Positions 7,983 to 17,900 of a stretch of DNA of 64,000 bases are shown here, in pieces (the first letter of the stretch is position 1; each line of letters starts with the position of its first letter). The position numbers and the translations under genes were made by a program. Under the pieces are notes generated by a model. The model was not told the DNA's origin. It did no database searches and saw nothing but the letters and a program-made list of their open reading frames with translations. Source of the DNA: JADKHC01 sp047600805 (GTDB lineage: Bacteria > Verrucomicrobiota > Verrucomicrobiia > Opitutales > Opitutaceae); NCBI GenBank assembly GCA_047600805.1, contig JASGKG010000001.1, forward strand, positions 3,844,001 through 3,908,000. The letters run 5' to 3'.

Positions 7983-8660
7983 GTGGAAGCGCCGGAAAAT
8001 GACACCAAAAAAAAGCAATTGCCGTGGCGTCTCTTCGTCGGTGTTGGGATCGCGCTCGTGGCGGCGCACTTCCTTTACGGGCAGATCGATCTGCGGGAGC
8101 TGCGCGCCAAAGCGGAGGAACTCAACGGCGGGCTGATGTTTCTCGCCCTTGTGGTTCTGCCGCTGGTCGGCTTTCCCGTGAGTGTTCTCCACGTGTTGGC
8201 CGGCGTGCGCTGGGGCGGGCCGCTCGGAGTCGGCTTGGTCACCGTTTCCATCTTGATCCAACTGCTTGTTAGCTACGGATTGGTTCGGCTTTTTACTCCT
8301 TTGTTTGCACGACGGCTCGACCGCTTCCGGCATCGGATTCCTGAAGGCGCTTACGGGCCGGTTTCGCTGTTCACGATGCTCATCCCCGGGGTGCCGTATT
8401 TTGCAAAGAACTACATTCTGCCGCTCATCGGCGTACCGCTGCCCACCTATTTGCTATGGTGTTTTCCGCTGCATGCCCTGCGCGCGACGGTGCCCGTCGT
8501 GTTTGGCGACCAGACCGACCATTTGACGCCGCTTCGCATCACCCTGTTCTGCCTGTATGGGACGGCGATAATAGCGACGTGTGCGTGGACATACCGGCGG
8601 CTGCGCGTGCAACTTGCAGGTCAACCACGAGAGGCAAATGATCCGATGCGAAGCGACTGA
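7983..8660 (+). CDS. TVP38/TMEM64 (SNARE-associated/DedA-like) membrane protein
   Basis: 225 residues with a cytoplasmic Lys-rich N-terminus, an N-terminal helix (LFVGVGIALVAAHFL) and the VTT-domain pattern: LVVLPLVGFPVSVLHVLAGVRWG, a re-entrant region, then FTMLIPGVPYFAKNYILPLIGV with the G-x-P-Y-x-K-N-Y motif of TVP38/DedA proteins, and two closing helices. DedA/VTT proteins are implicated in lipid scrambling, recycling of undecaprenyl phosphate and envelope homeostasis. The start is a GTG at 7983. The last 122 bases overlap the 3' end of the convergent phosphodiesterase/EEP gene, an unusually long overlap of two real genes. Confidence 0.8.
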   Translation: MEAPENDTKKKQLPWRLFVGVGIALVAAHFLYGQIDLRELRAKAEELNGGLMFLALVVLPLVGFPVSVLHVLAGVRWGGPLGVGLVTVSILIQLLVSYGLVRLFTPLFARRLDRFRHRIPEGAYGPVSLFTMLIPGVPYFAKNYILPLIGVPLPTYLLWCFPLHALRATVPVVFGDQTDHLTPLRITLFCLYGTAIIATCAWTYRRLRVQLAGQPREANDPMRSD

Positions 8661-10989
8661 GGTGGTGCCGCGGAACCGAAACATTAGAAACCTCTAGTGA
8701 CTTGGACACGAAAACATGGTCGAGACGCGTGAAGGGCCTCGCTGATGTAAATGTGTTGATCGGGCGATGGCCGGCGCATTCGAGCTGAGCGTCGCGCAAG
8801 ACTCGCGCGGCGCGGTGGTAGCCTTGACTGGAGGGCGTGAGATTCAAATCGCCGCAAAATATGACAGGCTCCTCGGAAGGGATTCCCCCAATCCACTGCG
8901 GACCGAGCAGTTCTTCAATTTGAAGCACGCGTTCGTGCCAGCCGAGGCCGAGGTGTGTGGTGATCACGTTTACCGGACGTTCCCCAACCAGCACTCTAGC
9001 CCAAAGAGCCGAGCGAGGCTCTTTCCACCAGCTCTTCGGATCGGAGGGAAGGAAGGCCCGATGCATGGTCTCAATTGGCCAGCGGCTCAGCAGAGCATGG
9101 CCATAATGCTCATCACCCAGTGTCACGGTTGGGCAGAAAACGACGTTGAGGCCGAGCTCCTTCGCGATGAGAGACGCTTGATCTTCGGAACGAGAACGCC
9201 GCCTGCCGAGGTCGAGCTCCTGCAGCGCAACGATGTCGGGCGATAGTTCGGCGAGAACGTGTGCAATGCGACGTGGCGAAATTCGCCCATCGGTGCCGGA
9301 GCACCCGTGAGTGTTGTAAGTCACCAGGCGAAAACGCGGGCCGGACCAGCCTCGCGTTCGGGAAGGCAAAACCTGTCGTCCCAGAAAATGCATCGCTGCC
9401 GCCCGAAGTTCGCTTGGGCGGACAACCTCGGCGGCGGCGGAGGGCAGGTTTGTCGATCTCGGCAGCAGAGCAAAACCTCTCGTTTCTTCAGGCCCGATGC
9501 CGCCGTGAGCCCCGCGTTCGGGGGCGAAGCTCCACGCTGCGCTTCCAGGGCTCCAGCCTAACAAGACCAAATCGCCAGCGTCTTCGTGAGCGCATAGAGC
9601 CTCCAGATCTTTGCCCAGTTGCGATCGTACGGGCTCAGGGTGCGGGATCACTGACGCGACGCCTTGCGGCACGGCCGTTTCGCCTTCGCGGTGAAACCAC
9701 CGCGTGCCTTGTTGCGCGTCTCTTACGACCACGCCCGGCACGCCGCCATCGCGCACGAGACGCCGAGCCAGCTCACAGGACCAAATGAAATCCGGTCGCT
9801 CCCGGAAATAGAGGTGGCCGAGCGGGCCGATTGCGGTGACGATAAAATCCTGATCATTATCGCTGCCAAGTGTTTCGTCAGAAACTTCCCGGGCGCGTTT
9901 TTGACGAGCACGCTGGGTTTGTGAAACCCAGGAGGGCGGTACGCGCCGCTGCGGATGCAGCTGCCTGCTCGTGGATTTCGGAGCGGACGAGTCCAGACAT
10001 TGCTGAATCACTTGTTCGATCGAGCCTTTTTCAAAGGCAAAAGATCGCGTGTGTTCCTGTCCGTGATCCGAGAAAATCCATACGTTGTAATCGCGCCTGC
10101 GCGAGCGTTGTGCCGCGTGAAAAAGCCGCTTGATTGCGCGATCGATGTCCCGCAGCGACCAATGCGCGAATTTCGACCCGGGGCCTCGCCGATGAGCGTG
10201 TTCGTCGTAACTGATGAAGTTGATGCTGATGGCCGGTAAGCCGCGCGCGAGGTCGATGGCACCGCCGATCGTGATGAGTTCGCGAAGCCCGGTTCCGATG
10301 AACACACGAGAAATTGCCATCCCCAGTTCCAGCCCGAAAGGTTCGCCGTGGCGCACGCCGGCCACGAGATCGCACACTGCGACGAACGCTTCCGCAATGA
10401 GCTGACGGGCGATGCGGAGCGTCGCCGGAAACTGGCCGAGCATGAAAAGAAAAATGTTTCTGATTTTGCCGGACCGCCACATATCGCCAAAACCGATGCT
10501 CGCGGCGCAAAAATGGCTTTCCTCCTGCGTCGCTCCCCCGGTGTAGATGTTGGACCACGAGCACCCGCCTTTCAGCAGTCCATCGGCTTGTGACTGAAAC
10601 TTGGATTCGTACTCCTTCGCCCATTCTGAGTCATACATCACACCGCGTTGTTTTTTTCCGCGCCGGTAAAAACCGAAAGCCGGCACTGCGGTGTGAATTC
10701 CGTAAAAGAGCTCTGCCTGAACGGCGGGCGTTGTGGTGGGGATGCCGGGATAAATGGAGCGCAATTCGTAGTTTTCCCGGCTGAGTAATTTGGCCAGAAA
10801 AGGCAGGTGGCCGCTTTTGATGGCACGTTCCAGTTGGGTGCGCGCGAGCCCGTCGATTTGGATCAGAAGCAAGCCGGGCTCCTCCGCCGTTCCTTCGGAA
10901 GGCGTGAGCCCCAAATGGCGTATGGCCCATTCGCTGCGGCTGAGCCGACGACGGAGCGCATGACCCCAGGCCTCGATCTTCGCAAACAT
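8539..10989 (-). CDS. fusion protein: alkaline-phosphatase-superfamily phosphodiesterase + endonuclease/exonuclease/phosphatase (EEP) domain
   Basis: 816 residues with two catalytic halves. Residues about 38-530 are an alkaline-phosphatase/type I phosphodiesterase fold: metal ligand Asp46 in LLLIQIDGLA, a candidate nucleophile Thr in YPGIPTTTPAVQAELFYG, metal ligands in ISYDEHAHRRGP and in FSDHGQEHT. Residues about 550-795 are an EEP hydrolase: FRLVTYNTHGC start, ALQELDLG (catalytic Glu), VITTHLGLGWHER, GDLNLTP and terminal SDHLPLV (catalytic Asp-His). It is the last gene of a minus-strand operon after the GT4 glycosyltransferase (16-base gap) and the glycosidase-like gene. Substrates could be phospholipid, nucleotide or glycan phosphate; sequence alone does not decide. 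No signal peptide is visible. Confidence 0.85.
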   Translation of the reverse strand: MFAKIEAWGHALRRRLSRSEWAIRHLGLTPSEGTAEEPGLLLIQIDGLARTQLERAIKSGHLPFLAKLLSRENYELRSIYPGIPTTTPAVQAELFYGIHTAVPAFGFYRRGKKQRGVMYDSEWAKEYESKFQSQADGLLKGGCSWSNIYTGGATQEESHFCAASIGFGDMWRSGKIRNIFLFMLGQFPATLRIARQLIAEAFVAVCDLVAGVRHGEPFGLELGMAISRVFIGTGLRELITIGGAIDLARGLPAISINFISYDEHAHRRGPGSKFAHWSLRDIDRAIKRLFHAAQRSRRRDYNVWIFSDHGQEHTRSFAFEKGSIEQVIQQCLDSSAPKSTSRQLHPQRRVPPSWVSQTQRARQKRAREVSDETLGSDNDQDFIVTAIGPLGHLYFRERPDFIWSCELARRLVRDGGVPGVVVRDAQQGTRWFHREGETAVPQGVASVIPHPEPVRSQLGKDLEALCAHEDAGDLVLLGWSPGSAAWSFAPERGAHGGIGPEETRGFALLPRSTNLPSAAAEVVRPSELRAAAMHFLGRQVLPSRTRGWSGPRFRLVTYNTHGCSGTDGRISPRRIAHVLAELSPDIVALQELDLGRRRSRSEDQASLIAKELGLNVVFCPTVTLGDEHYGHALLSRWPIETMHRAFLPSDPKSWWKEPRSALWARVLVGERPVNVITTHLGLGWHERVLQIEELLGPQWIGGIPSEEPVIFCGDLNLTPSSQGYHRAARVLRDAQLECAGHRPINTFTSARPFTRLDHVFVSKSLEVSNVSVPRHHLSRFASDHLPLVVDLQVARAAAGMSTHTSLLSPSHTGRTG

Positions 10990-11005
10990 TGGAGGTTAGA
11001 CCCGG

Positions 11006-12307
11006 TTATATTGCGGCGGTTTTCTGCTCGCTGGCGGCTGCTACGGCTTCGACGACGGCGTGCGTTTTCTCCGCCAACAGGTTCCATTCGACGCTTAACC
11101 GCTCAAGCAGCGTTCCCCACGGACTGAGCCAGGTGAGGAGCCGCTCGCGGCGAGTTGCTTTGAGAATTTCGCCGTAAAAGGCGATCGCCTGCTCGGCGCA
11201 ATTTCTCCGGGAGAACTGCTCCGCAGTTTTCCGCGCATGGGATGCGAATCTTTCGCGGCGGGCCGGTGCGTTCGCGAGGCGTCGTAACGCTGCCGCAAAA
11301 GAACTGGGCGGTTCATCTTCGTGCAACATGTAACCGTTTTTCTCGTGACGAACCACCTCACGTACTCCAGAAGCATCCAAGGCGACGACGGGCAGCCCAG
11401 CAGCCATTGCTTCCGCGAGGACCATGCCCTGGGTTTCGCTTTTCGAAGCAAACGCAAAAACATCCATGCCGCGATACGCTGCGTACAGTCGCGGGCCTGT
11501 CAGCTTCCCTGGAAGCAGCAGTCGATCGGAAATCCCGTGCTTTTCGAAAATTTTGCGCAAGGTGTCTTCTGCCGGCCCAGCGCCCACGACTGCGAAAATC
11601 GCTTTCGGCGTTTTTGCGCAAAACAGCGCCACGGCTTCCGCAAGGTATTCCAGGTTTTTCTCTGGCGCCAGCCGACCCACATGACCCACGACAAAGGTAT
11701 CGTCACCAAGGCGATGTTTCGCCCGGAATCGAACCCGGTCGCCTGCAGCGAAGGCTTCCACGTCGATTCCGCTTGGAACCACTTTTATGGGTGCGGTTAC
11801 GCCTCTTTTTTGGATGAGCTCGGCGATGCTTTCGCTGGGTGCGATGATGCCGTCACAGAGATTCGCGAAATCTGTCGAGAGCTGTGCGGCGAACTCGCGT
11901 AGCACCGGCGAGTCAAACGGAACGTAGTGCGTGTAGTCCTCGTATTTGGTGTGGTGCGTGAAAATCACGGGCACATTTTTCTTCGCGGCTACTCGCAGCG
12001 CGGTGTCGCCCAGCAGGAAAGGGTGGTGTGCGTGAACGATATCGGCTGTGAAATTCTCCAAGCGCTTGGAAAGAACTGTAGCGACGGGTAGGCGCACCGA
12101 GAAATCGCTGCCGTTGAAGTTTTGAATAGCAGGCACGCGGTCAACGATGGCCTCGGCTTTCTTTGGCAAAGGCTTTCCTTCAAAAACAGGCGCTACCACC
12201 AAAACGTCGTTGCCCAGGTCCAGGTATTCTTCGGCAAAAGTGCTTACCGAGCGGGCCACGCCTCCAACGTGTGGCAAGTAGGTGTTGGTCATCATGCAAA
12301 TGTTCAT
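11006..12307 (-). CDS. glycosyltransferase family 4 protein
   Basis: 433 residues with GT-B fold. The N-terminal acceptor domain begins MNICMMTNTYLPHVGGVARSV, typical of GT4 enzymes near diacylglycerol glucosyltransferases and PimB-like mannosyltransferases; VHAHHPFLLGDTALR and FTHHTKYEDYTHYVP follow. The C-terminal donor domain has VGRLAPEKNLEYL, GxxGxGPAEDTLRK and the EX7E motif region SETQGMVLAEAMAAGLPVVA. Its ATG at 12307 overlaps the TGA of the upstream gene (ATGA at 12304-12307), indicating translational coupling. It probably glycosylates a lipid or envelope glycan; the acceptor is unknown. Confidence 0.9.
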   Translation of the reverse strand: MNICMMTNTYLPHVGGVARSVSTFAEEYLDLGNDVLVVAPVFEGKPLPKKAEAIVDRVPAIQNFNGSDFSVRLPVATVLSKRLENFTADIVHAHHPFLLGDTALRVAAKKNVPVIFTHHTKYEDYTHYVPFDSPVLREFAAQLSTDFANLCDGIIAPSESIAELIQKRGVTAPIKVVPSGIDVEAFAAGDRVRFRAKHRLGDDTFVVGHVGRLAPEKNLEYLAEAVALFCAKTPKAIFAVVGAGPAEDTLRKIFEKHGISDRLLLPGKLTGPRLYAAYRGMDVFAFASKSETQGMVLAEAMAAGLPVVALDASGVREVVRHEKNGYMLHEDEPPSSFAAALRRLANAPARRERFASHARKTAEQFSRRNCAEQAIAFYGEILKATRRERLLTWLSPWGTLLERLSVEWNLLAEKTHAVVEAVAAASEQKTAAI

Positions 12308-14565
12308 GGCGATGGAACGAGTGTAACCTCGATGTTGGTTGTGGGAGAGAGAACCGTTTGTGTAACAAATCCAGGGAGACGAAATTCCAGCGCGGCAGGT
12401 TTGGGCCGCCACTCACCGGTCACGGCGATTTGCGCGTCGGCATTGCGACGGGCGATGCGGACAGAAACGGGTCCGAAGGGCGTCAGCGTCGGGCCGAAAG
12501 AAGCTTCGCCTGAGTGCGGTATCCACCGATCCATTACGCCGCACCCGATTACCAGCGAATCCCGCTCTTCCAAAATGAAACAGTTTCGGAGGATCATGGC
12601 CCACTCGGCCGCCGCCCAGATGTGCTGACCGTCTCCCATGCAGCCGCCGAGTGTGCGCGGGTGAATAGCTTCCGGCCATTGTCCCGTAGGCGAGGCGAGT
12701 TGCGCGACACGGTCGATCGCGTCCCACGCAGCCTGCAACTTTCCGGCACGCAGCCACACCTGCGCCAGGTGCAATGTGAGGTAGGCATTGATTCCGGAGT
12801 GGATCATATTCTGAAAAAATCCGCCGGAGTAGCTGCTGTGGTCTCGCAGGTATTCCGCCGTCGCGAGGAGGCGGGGGTCACCCGGCGTAAACAGCTGGAG
12901 CGGATAGTCGGCGACGAGGTTGCCCACCGCGCCCGAATCCATTCGCCGTTTGGGTGAAGCCGGGATTGCGAGCGGGAAACGACGCTGCGGTCCTGCGGGG
13001 AACGAACGCACAACAGTTTCGAGAAATTCGTTAGCTTCCGTGCTCCACGTTTTGGCAAGCTCTGTCTTGGAACTTTTCAGTAGTTCGGCCGCACACCGCA
13101 GGCCAGCCACTCCCCAGAAGTCGTCCCAGTAATAAAAGTCGTTCGGCCCGAGGTGCTCTGCGCTAAAGCCCGCCGGCAGGAGCCCGGCTTCGGCTTTGCC
13201 GCTGGTGCGCGGCAGGCGCTTCCGGCTGATCCAGCGTGCACCTTTTTCCACGGCCGCCAGCCATTTGTCCGGTAGTGTTTCACCGCTCAGCTTCGCGAAC
13301 CGATGGTAGATCCAGAGCGCTTCGCCGTTGGAATCCCATTCGCCTTCCTGGGAGAGAAAGTAGCCGTCATGGCGCTGACGCGGCGCGAAGCGGTCAAGCG
13401 CGCGGCGCGTGCGTGCGATGTCGCCGAGCGTGAGCAACGCATTGAGCACAAACGCTGCATCGCGGAACCAAAAACGTTTGTAAGTGAACGGCCCTGGGTA
13501 AACGTCTTCGGGGGCGTGCAATACCAAATTGGCGCGGGCTGCGTCGTACAGGCGTTGTATCGAGTTGTCCGATACGCTGAGCTGTGCCAGGGGTGAAAGC
13601 GCCTCGCTCCACGAGGGCGTGCTTTTGAAACGCGGCCGTTTTTTGGGTTCCAGTTCGTCGTAAATCGGGATGCGGATTCGGAGCGATTCGCCAGCCAGGT
13701 CTCGCACGGAGAATAGCGCTGCGGCCGTCGCCATGCCGACGGGGCATGTTACTTGGCGCACGTCATTGGTTCGGCCGAGGTCGGTCGATACGTCGCCTTC
13801 CGCGTACGTGGAAAGAACCTGGCGCGCGGGTGCGCGGTCGAAAACGAGGGCGTGGTGCCGGTTGATCTGCCAGATTTTCCTGCCTGGTTGGATTTCGATC
13901 GAATCGACGGCGCTGACCCCCTCTGTATTGTAGGGTCGCAGCGCCACCACCAAATGTCCGCCGGGCAGATCCAGCGGGCGCACTTCGATCGCGCAGTGAG
14001 GCTCGCCTTCGAGCAGCTCCAGCACGACGTCGCTTTCCAAGCTTCCATCCTTATGAGACACCTTTGTGCTTACCCGAAGGTTGTCGCCCACGTGAAGTTC
14101 TTGGCGGCATTCGATGGTTTTGGACGATACCTGGAGTGGACCTTTTTCCGGCAACCACCAGAAATCGACCGACCACCCATCGAAGAGAGGTGTGACCAAA
14201 CCGCGGGGATCAACGAGCGGATAAAAAGGCACATCAGGAAGCCCCACGGCCGTCCAGTTGCGATGCGTGAGATTGATATGGCTGAACGAAAATGCCCGCG
14301 GGATGAAAGACGTGCTTGCCGGGTCAAATTGCTGCTCGACCCAGTACGGCCAGACCCAGTCGAGGTTGTGCTGAATGGCCTTCGTATTCACCAAACCACG
14401 CGCATGGAACAAAATTCCCGCGCGCAATAATTCGATCGGCTCGCCGACTTCGGAGGGCTGAGCGAATTTGCGCAACCGCGCCAGAAAAGAAACCGGATCC
14501 AAAAATCCATATGCCCGCGCCATACGGGTGACGAGAGCTCGGCCAAGCCAGGAACGAATAGCCAT
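12304..14565 (-). CDS. six-hairpin-glycosidase-like protein
   Basis: 753 residues. The N-terminal part (about 60-300) is beta-rich, and residues about 330-690 show an alpha/alpha-barrel pattern: VYPGPFTYKRFWFRDAAFVLNALL, DGYFLSQEGEWDSNGEALWIYHRF, NDFYYWDDFWGVAGLRCAAELL, PLQLFTPGDPRLLATAEYLR and GQWPEAIHPRTLGGCMGDGQHIWAAAEWAMIL. Acidic/aromatic signatures such as RDAAF, QEGEWDSNG and WPEAIHP recall glucoamylase-like and trehalase-like glycosidases, but I cannot assign a GH family. No signal peptide is seen, so a cytoplasmic role is likely. It is the first gene of a three-gene operon with the GT4 and the phosphodiesterase/EEP fusion, suggesting turnover of a glycan or glycolipid. Confidence 0.7.
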   Translation of the reverse strand: MAIRSWLGRALVTRMARAYGFLDPVSFLARLRKFAQPSEVGEPIELLRAGILFHARGLVNTKAIQHNLDWVWPYWVEQQFDPASTSFIPRAFSFSHINLTHRNWTAVGLPDVPFYPLVDPRGLVTPLFDGWSVDFWWLPEKGPLQVSSKTIECRQELHVGDNLRVSTKVSHKDGSLESDVVLELLEGEPHCAIEVRPLDLPGGHLVVALRPYNTEGVSAVDSIEIQPGRKIWQINRHHALVFDRAPARQVLSTYAEGDVSTDLGRTNDVRQVTCPVGMATAAALFSVRDLAGESLRIRIPIYDELEPKKRPRFKSTPSWSEALSPLAQLSVSDNSIQRLYDAARANLVLHAPEDVYPGPFTYKRFWFRDAAFVLNALLTLGDIARTRRALDRFAPRQRHDGYFLSQEGEWDSNGEALWIYHRFAKLSGETLPDKWLAAVEKGARWISRKRLPRTSGKAEAGLLPAGFSAEHLGPNDFYYWDDFWGVAGLRCAAELLKSSKTELAKTWSTEANEFLETVVRSFPAGPQRRFPLAIPASPKRRMDSGAVGNLVADYPLQLFTPGDPRLLATAEYLRDHSSYSGGFFQNMIHSGINAYLTLHLAQVWLRAGKLQAAWDAIDRVAQLASPTGQWPEAIHPRTLGGCMGDGQHIWAAAEWAMILRNCFILEERDSLVIGCGVMDRWIPHSGEASFGPTLTPFGPVSVRIARRNADAQIAVTGEWRPKPAALEFRLPGFVTQTVLSPTTNIEVTLVPSP

Positions 14566-14927
14566 AAGCGATTTGTCCTCCGTAGCAGCCGAAAGTGCCG
14601 CGGCCTAGAAACGGTTTATACTCAACTTGATCTGCTCTTTTTCTCCGGGCCGGCGATCGGGAATGTTCCGGTGCGGCGATGCCCGCTATAAGTTTCATTT
14701 GGGGAGAACGCTGGGGATATTCTGTTAATAAGTTCTACTCGCCAGCCGTTCGCGAATGTTGGCATGGTGATGGCTTCGCAAGTTGACCACCAACGCGATC
14801 GTTACGATCCGGTGAACTCTGTCCGCAGGCACCTAATGCCTATTGACTGCGCCATCCCGGCCGTTTCCGTTGCGCGCTGCACCAAACATTCCTCCAGCCT
14901 CCCAACTACACCAACCAAACTACACCT
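14566..14927. other. Divergent intergenic region
   Basis: About 360 bases between the glycosidase-like operon (minus) and the TonB-dependent receptor (plus). It must hold both promoters. Apart from a C/T- and A/C-rich stretch just before the receptor ATG (14890-14927) I see no convincing operator, hairpin or gene. Confidence 0.4.
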
Positions 14928-17900
14928 ATGCGATCTCTACGCATCTCCCTGACTTATCTGCTAGCGGTGTTCACAGCACTGGTAGCCTTCAATACGCAAC
15001 TTCATGCCCAAGGAATGACCTCCTCGAGCATGATTGGCTTCATTACAGGCGCAGATGGCGCCCCCGTCGTTGGTGCAGCGGTGACTGTCGTGCATCAGCC
15101 AACGAACTCAACTTTCACCGCGACGACAAATGCCAGCGGCCGGTTTACGGTGTCCGGTCTACCGGTCGGCGGGCCTTTCAAGGTGAGTGCAACGGCAGAA
15201 AATACCGTTATTCGCGCGCTCACGGAAATTTACACGACACTCGGTGATGTGACAGACGTGACGCTCGTTGCTGAGCCTTCGAAAGAAGACGTCATCAAAA
15301 TGGAAAAATTCGAGGTCCAAGCTTCCTCCAACGATCTCGACGCCAATGCCGCGGGAGCCGCCTCTGTGCTCGATAACCGCCGTTTGGCGATCCAGCCGAC
15401 GGCGAACAGATCGTTCGCGGATTTGATCAAGACAAATTCCTTCGTGTCCGTCCGCGGCTACCCCCAAATCCAAGCTCTAGGTGTGAATAATCGTTACAAC
15501 AGCATCACTCTCGACGGTGCCAAAATTAACGACTCCTACGGCTTAAACAGCTCCGGTCTTTTTTCTCTCAACAACCCATTCTCAGTCGACGCGATCGAGC
15601 AACTGAGTATTTCGCTTACCCCTTACGATGTTCGTCAGAGTGGTTTTGCAGGCGCCGCGATCAATGCCGTCAGTAAGAGCGGCACCAACGAATTTCATGG
15701 TACGACGTATTTTGTTTTCACGGACCACAACTGGCAGGGCAAAGATGTTTTCGGTTCAAATATCGGTAAACGTTCTTTGCTGAAGGAGCGCACCTATGGT
15801 TTTACCCTCGGCGGTCCCATTCTCCCGAACCGTTTGTTCTTCTTTTTAAACTTCGAGAAATACTATCGCGATACAGTCCCAAGCCGCCCCGGCATTACTC
15901 CCGATCAGTCGTTTCTTGACGCGCTTTATGCGAAAATCGCGACGCTGCCTGGCTCTCCACAGCTCGGTTCCTTTGGCGCTGCAGGGACGCCCCGTCTCGC
16001 AGACACCAAACGTTTGGCGAAGATCGACTGGAACATCACCAATGGGCAGCGCCTGGCTGTCCGGTACAGTGATACCATCGGCAAACAGCCAAATTTCGGA
16101 AGCTTCAGTTCTACGAGCTTTAGCCAACCTGTATCGTCTGGTTCCATCCCGAGTTCCGGATTCAGCAACGGTACAACCTCGCTCAACTCGAATTTTTATA
16201 CGCTTAACGTAAAAGAGCACGTCTGGGCAGCGCAGCTCTTCAGCAACTGGACAGCTGATTTCAAAACGCAGTTAAGTTATTCGCAGACTGAACAAGAGTC
16301 GGTACGTGACGTGCCTGTAAAGTTTCCAGAAATTCGTATCTTGAATGTACCGGGAGTTACGAGTTCCGGCTCGACTGTGACGCCAACCGATAATTCCACA
16401 GCCATCCGTTTTGGCACTGAAACCAGCAGCCAAGGAAACGAACTTCGCATCAAGACGCGAACGATGGGCGGCTCAGGCGATTACACGCTCAACGACTTCA
16501 TTTTGACGGCGGGCGCGGACCACGAGAAAAGCGACTACTACAATCTTTTCCGCCAAGGCTCTTACGGCATCTTCAGCTATGCAAATCTCGCCGCTTTCAT
16601 CGCCGACACGCCCGCTGGCTTCGCGCGCGCGGTCGTGCGCACGGGGCTGCCGACCGCCGATATTAGCGAATTCCAGCAGACAGGCTTGTTCGCTCAGGCC
16701 AAATGGCAGCCTAACAGCCGCCTAAATATCACGGTAGGTCTTCGCGGCGATTTCATGAAGAGCCCAATCGCCCCGATCGAAAACGTGAATTTCAAAAACG
16801 CTTTTGGCGTCACCAACGCGGGCACCATCGATGGCACGCAAACGATTGCTCCCCGTTTCAGCTTCAATATCGCCCTGGATAAGGAACGCCTGACCCAAGT
16901 GCGTGGCGGCGCCGGCATCTTTTTGGGAAGAAATCCTTGGGTGTGGATTTCCAACTCTTACGGAAACACGGGTGTCGGCCGCTTTAATCAACTCGTGACC
17001 GGTGCGACGACGCCGACGCTTGCTCAATACTTGCAGGGCACCTACTCCAACACGGATCGCTCCTATAGGTTTGATCCGGCTAACCCAATTGGCTTGGCGG
17101 ATGTCGACGGTAGTGCTTCTGCTATTAGCCTCATCACGCCTGGCTTGAAGATGCCGACCATCCGTCGCGCGAATCTCGCTGTTGACCGCAAAATCCCCGC
17201 CCTTGATGCCACGCTCAGTATCGAATACGTGGATACGAAGCAGACGGAAGCTTTGTTTGTGGATAACATGAACCTGAAACCGACCACGGTCGGAGCCGAT
17301 GGCCGCCAGCGGTTTGCGGGCGCGTCTTCTGGCACGAATGCTTTGGTGCCCGCTTTCGGCAACGTCATCCGCACTCGTAATGTAGGAGAAGGCGGTTCGC
17401 AGTACGTCTCTATCTCACTCGATCGTCCCTTTAAGAAGGGTTGGGCATACAATGTTTCTTACACGCGCGGACATGCAACCGAAGCCCAGACTTTGAACAG
17501 CTCGACGGCGACTTCGCAGTGGCAGTTTAACTCGGTATTCAACCAGAACGCCGTTGAAGTCGCGCGTTCGGATTACGAAGTGCGCAATCGCGTGCAGGCC
17601 ACGTTGAGCAAAGAATTCCGTGTTCGGAAAGACTTTGTCACAACCGTTTCCCTCTATTACGAAGGCCGTACCGGACAACCCTACAGCTTTGTCTACTCTG
17701 GCGATCTTAACGGGGATGGCTTTAACGGAAACGACCTCGTCGCGGTCCCGACCGGTCTTGACGACCCGAGGTTCGACTTCAGCGGCATGAATGACACGCA
17801 AAGGTCGGCGTACTTTGCGTTCATAAACAGCAGCGGTTTGTACAAGAACGCGGGCGCACACAGCTTCCGTAATGGGTTTAGCACGCCTTGGCAGAATCGG

